From: Fibrobacter succinogenes
GTDB taxonomy: Bacteria; Fibrobacterota; Fibrobacteria; Fibrobacterales; Fibrobacteraceae
Length of the DNA: 41,580 bases
Direction: 5' to 3'
Assembly (NCBI GenBank): GCA_902756345.1
Contig: CACVQR010000018.1
Span: forward strand, 1 to 41,580
Part shown: positions 41,448 to 41,580 of the stretch, in pieces
How positions within the stretch are numbered: position 1 is the first letter of the stretch
Layout of the letters: each line of letters starts with the position of its first letter
The notes under the pieces: generated by a model
Database searches by the model: none
What the model saw: the letters and a program-made list of their open reading frames with translations, nothing else
What the model was told of the DNA's origin: nothing
Program-made: the position numbers and the translations under genes

Positions 41448-41475
41448 GTCTTCCCGGGCTTGACCCGGGATCTCC
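41448..41475. repeat. GTCTTCCCGGG...CCCGGGATCTCC hairpin
   Basis: Same element as at 35941-35968 with CCCGGG arms around CTTGA. Placed 18 bp after metK and followed by TTTT, so it may also weakly terminate transcription. Confidence 0.65.
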
Positions 41476-41541
41476 TTTTACGGCCTATATGACATTTGGG
41501 TACCTAAATTTCTCGTAACCCTTTGATTTATAAGGCGTTGT

Positions 41542-41580
41542 AGCAAATTTTTCTTTTATGGGAAAAATTTGCTTTTTTTG
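41542..41580 (+). terminator. Strong hairpin terminator at the right edge
   Basis: AGCAAATTTTTC (41542-41553) and GAAAAATTTGCT (41562-41573) form a 12-bp perfect stem, followed by a T-run. Confidence 0.8.

Overview
This window looks like a chromosome segment from a Fibrobacter (F. succinogenes or a close gut or rumen relative). The strongest pointer is a lipoprotein at 17473-19299 with two FISUMP domains (the Fibrobacter major paralogous domain) separated by serine-rich linkers. Promoters of the form TTGACA-17-TATATT recur in the intergenic regions. No rRNA, tRNA, CRISPR array or transposase was seen.

Layout. 1-12.1 kb is mainly redox and detoxification genes: an aldo/keto reductase lipoprotein, LysR, a secreted ABM-fold protein, a flavodoxin lipoprotein, a PAP2 protein and a cyclophilin-like lipoprotein. 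It also holds a DUF3943 protein, a methyltransferase, an AAA ATPase, and a four-gene operon of MBL-like protein, Rrf2 regulator, zinc macrodomain and SirTM sirtuin. 12.1-21.1 kb is an accessory region: a GNAT toxin-antitoxin pair, an ORF6N remnant, a SEC-C protein with an AAA ATPase, a CBS-HEPN protein with a small zinc protein and the FISUMP lipoprotein, then a small zinc protein with an intact ORF6N gene. Two candidate structured RNAs lie at 16208-16431 and 19626-19868. 21.1-22.9 kb is an alpha/beta hydrolase and flavin reductase operon. 23.1-27.8 kb is one AT-rich gene for a 1557-residue Sacsin/NO VEIN-like protein, a defence candidate. 28.1-32 kb has a second LysR, a GNAT, a decayed GGDEF gene and glnK-amtB behind a textbook sigma-54 promoter. 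32.2-35.4 kb has a small three-gene operon and a processive family 2 glycosyltransferase. 35.4-40 kb is a secretin and pseudopilin operon, and metK closes the window.

How it fits together. Five transcription units (aldo/keto reductase, ABM protein, flavodoxin/PAP2, cyclophilin-like lipoprotein, flavin reductase/hydrolase) share a promoter motif: a GCATA...TATGC inverted repeat beside AAATAAGTATTT, at the -35 position. I infer one LysR-type regulon, with the LysR at 1262-2074 the first candidate regulator. The three AAA ATPase genes each carry their own, different inverted repeat over the promoter. Palindromes occur inside ORF6N coding sequences and as intergenic elements. The most novel material is the pair of structured RNAs beside the CBS-HEPN and ORF6N genes, the shared LysR-type promoter motif, and the coding palindromes.
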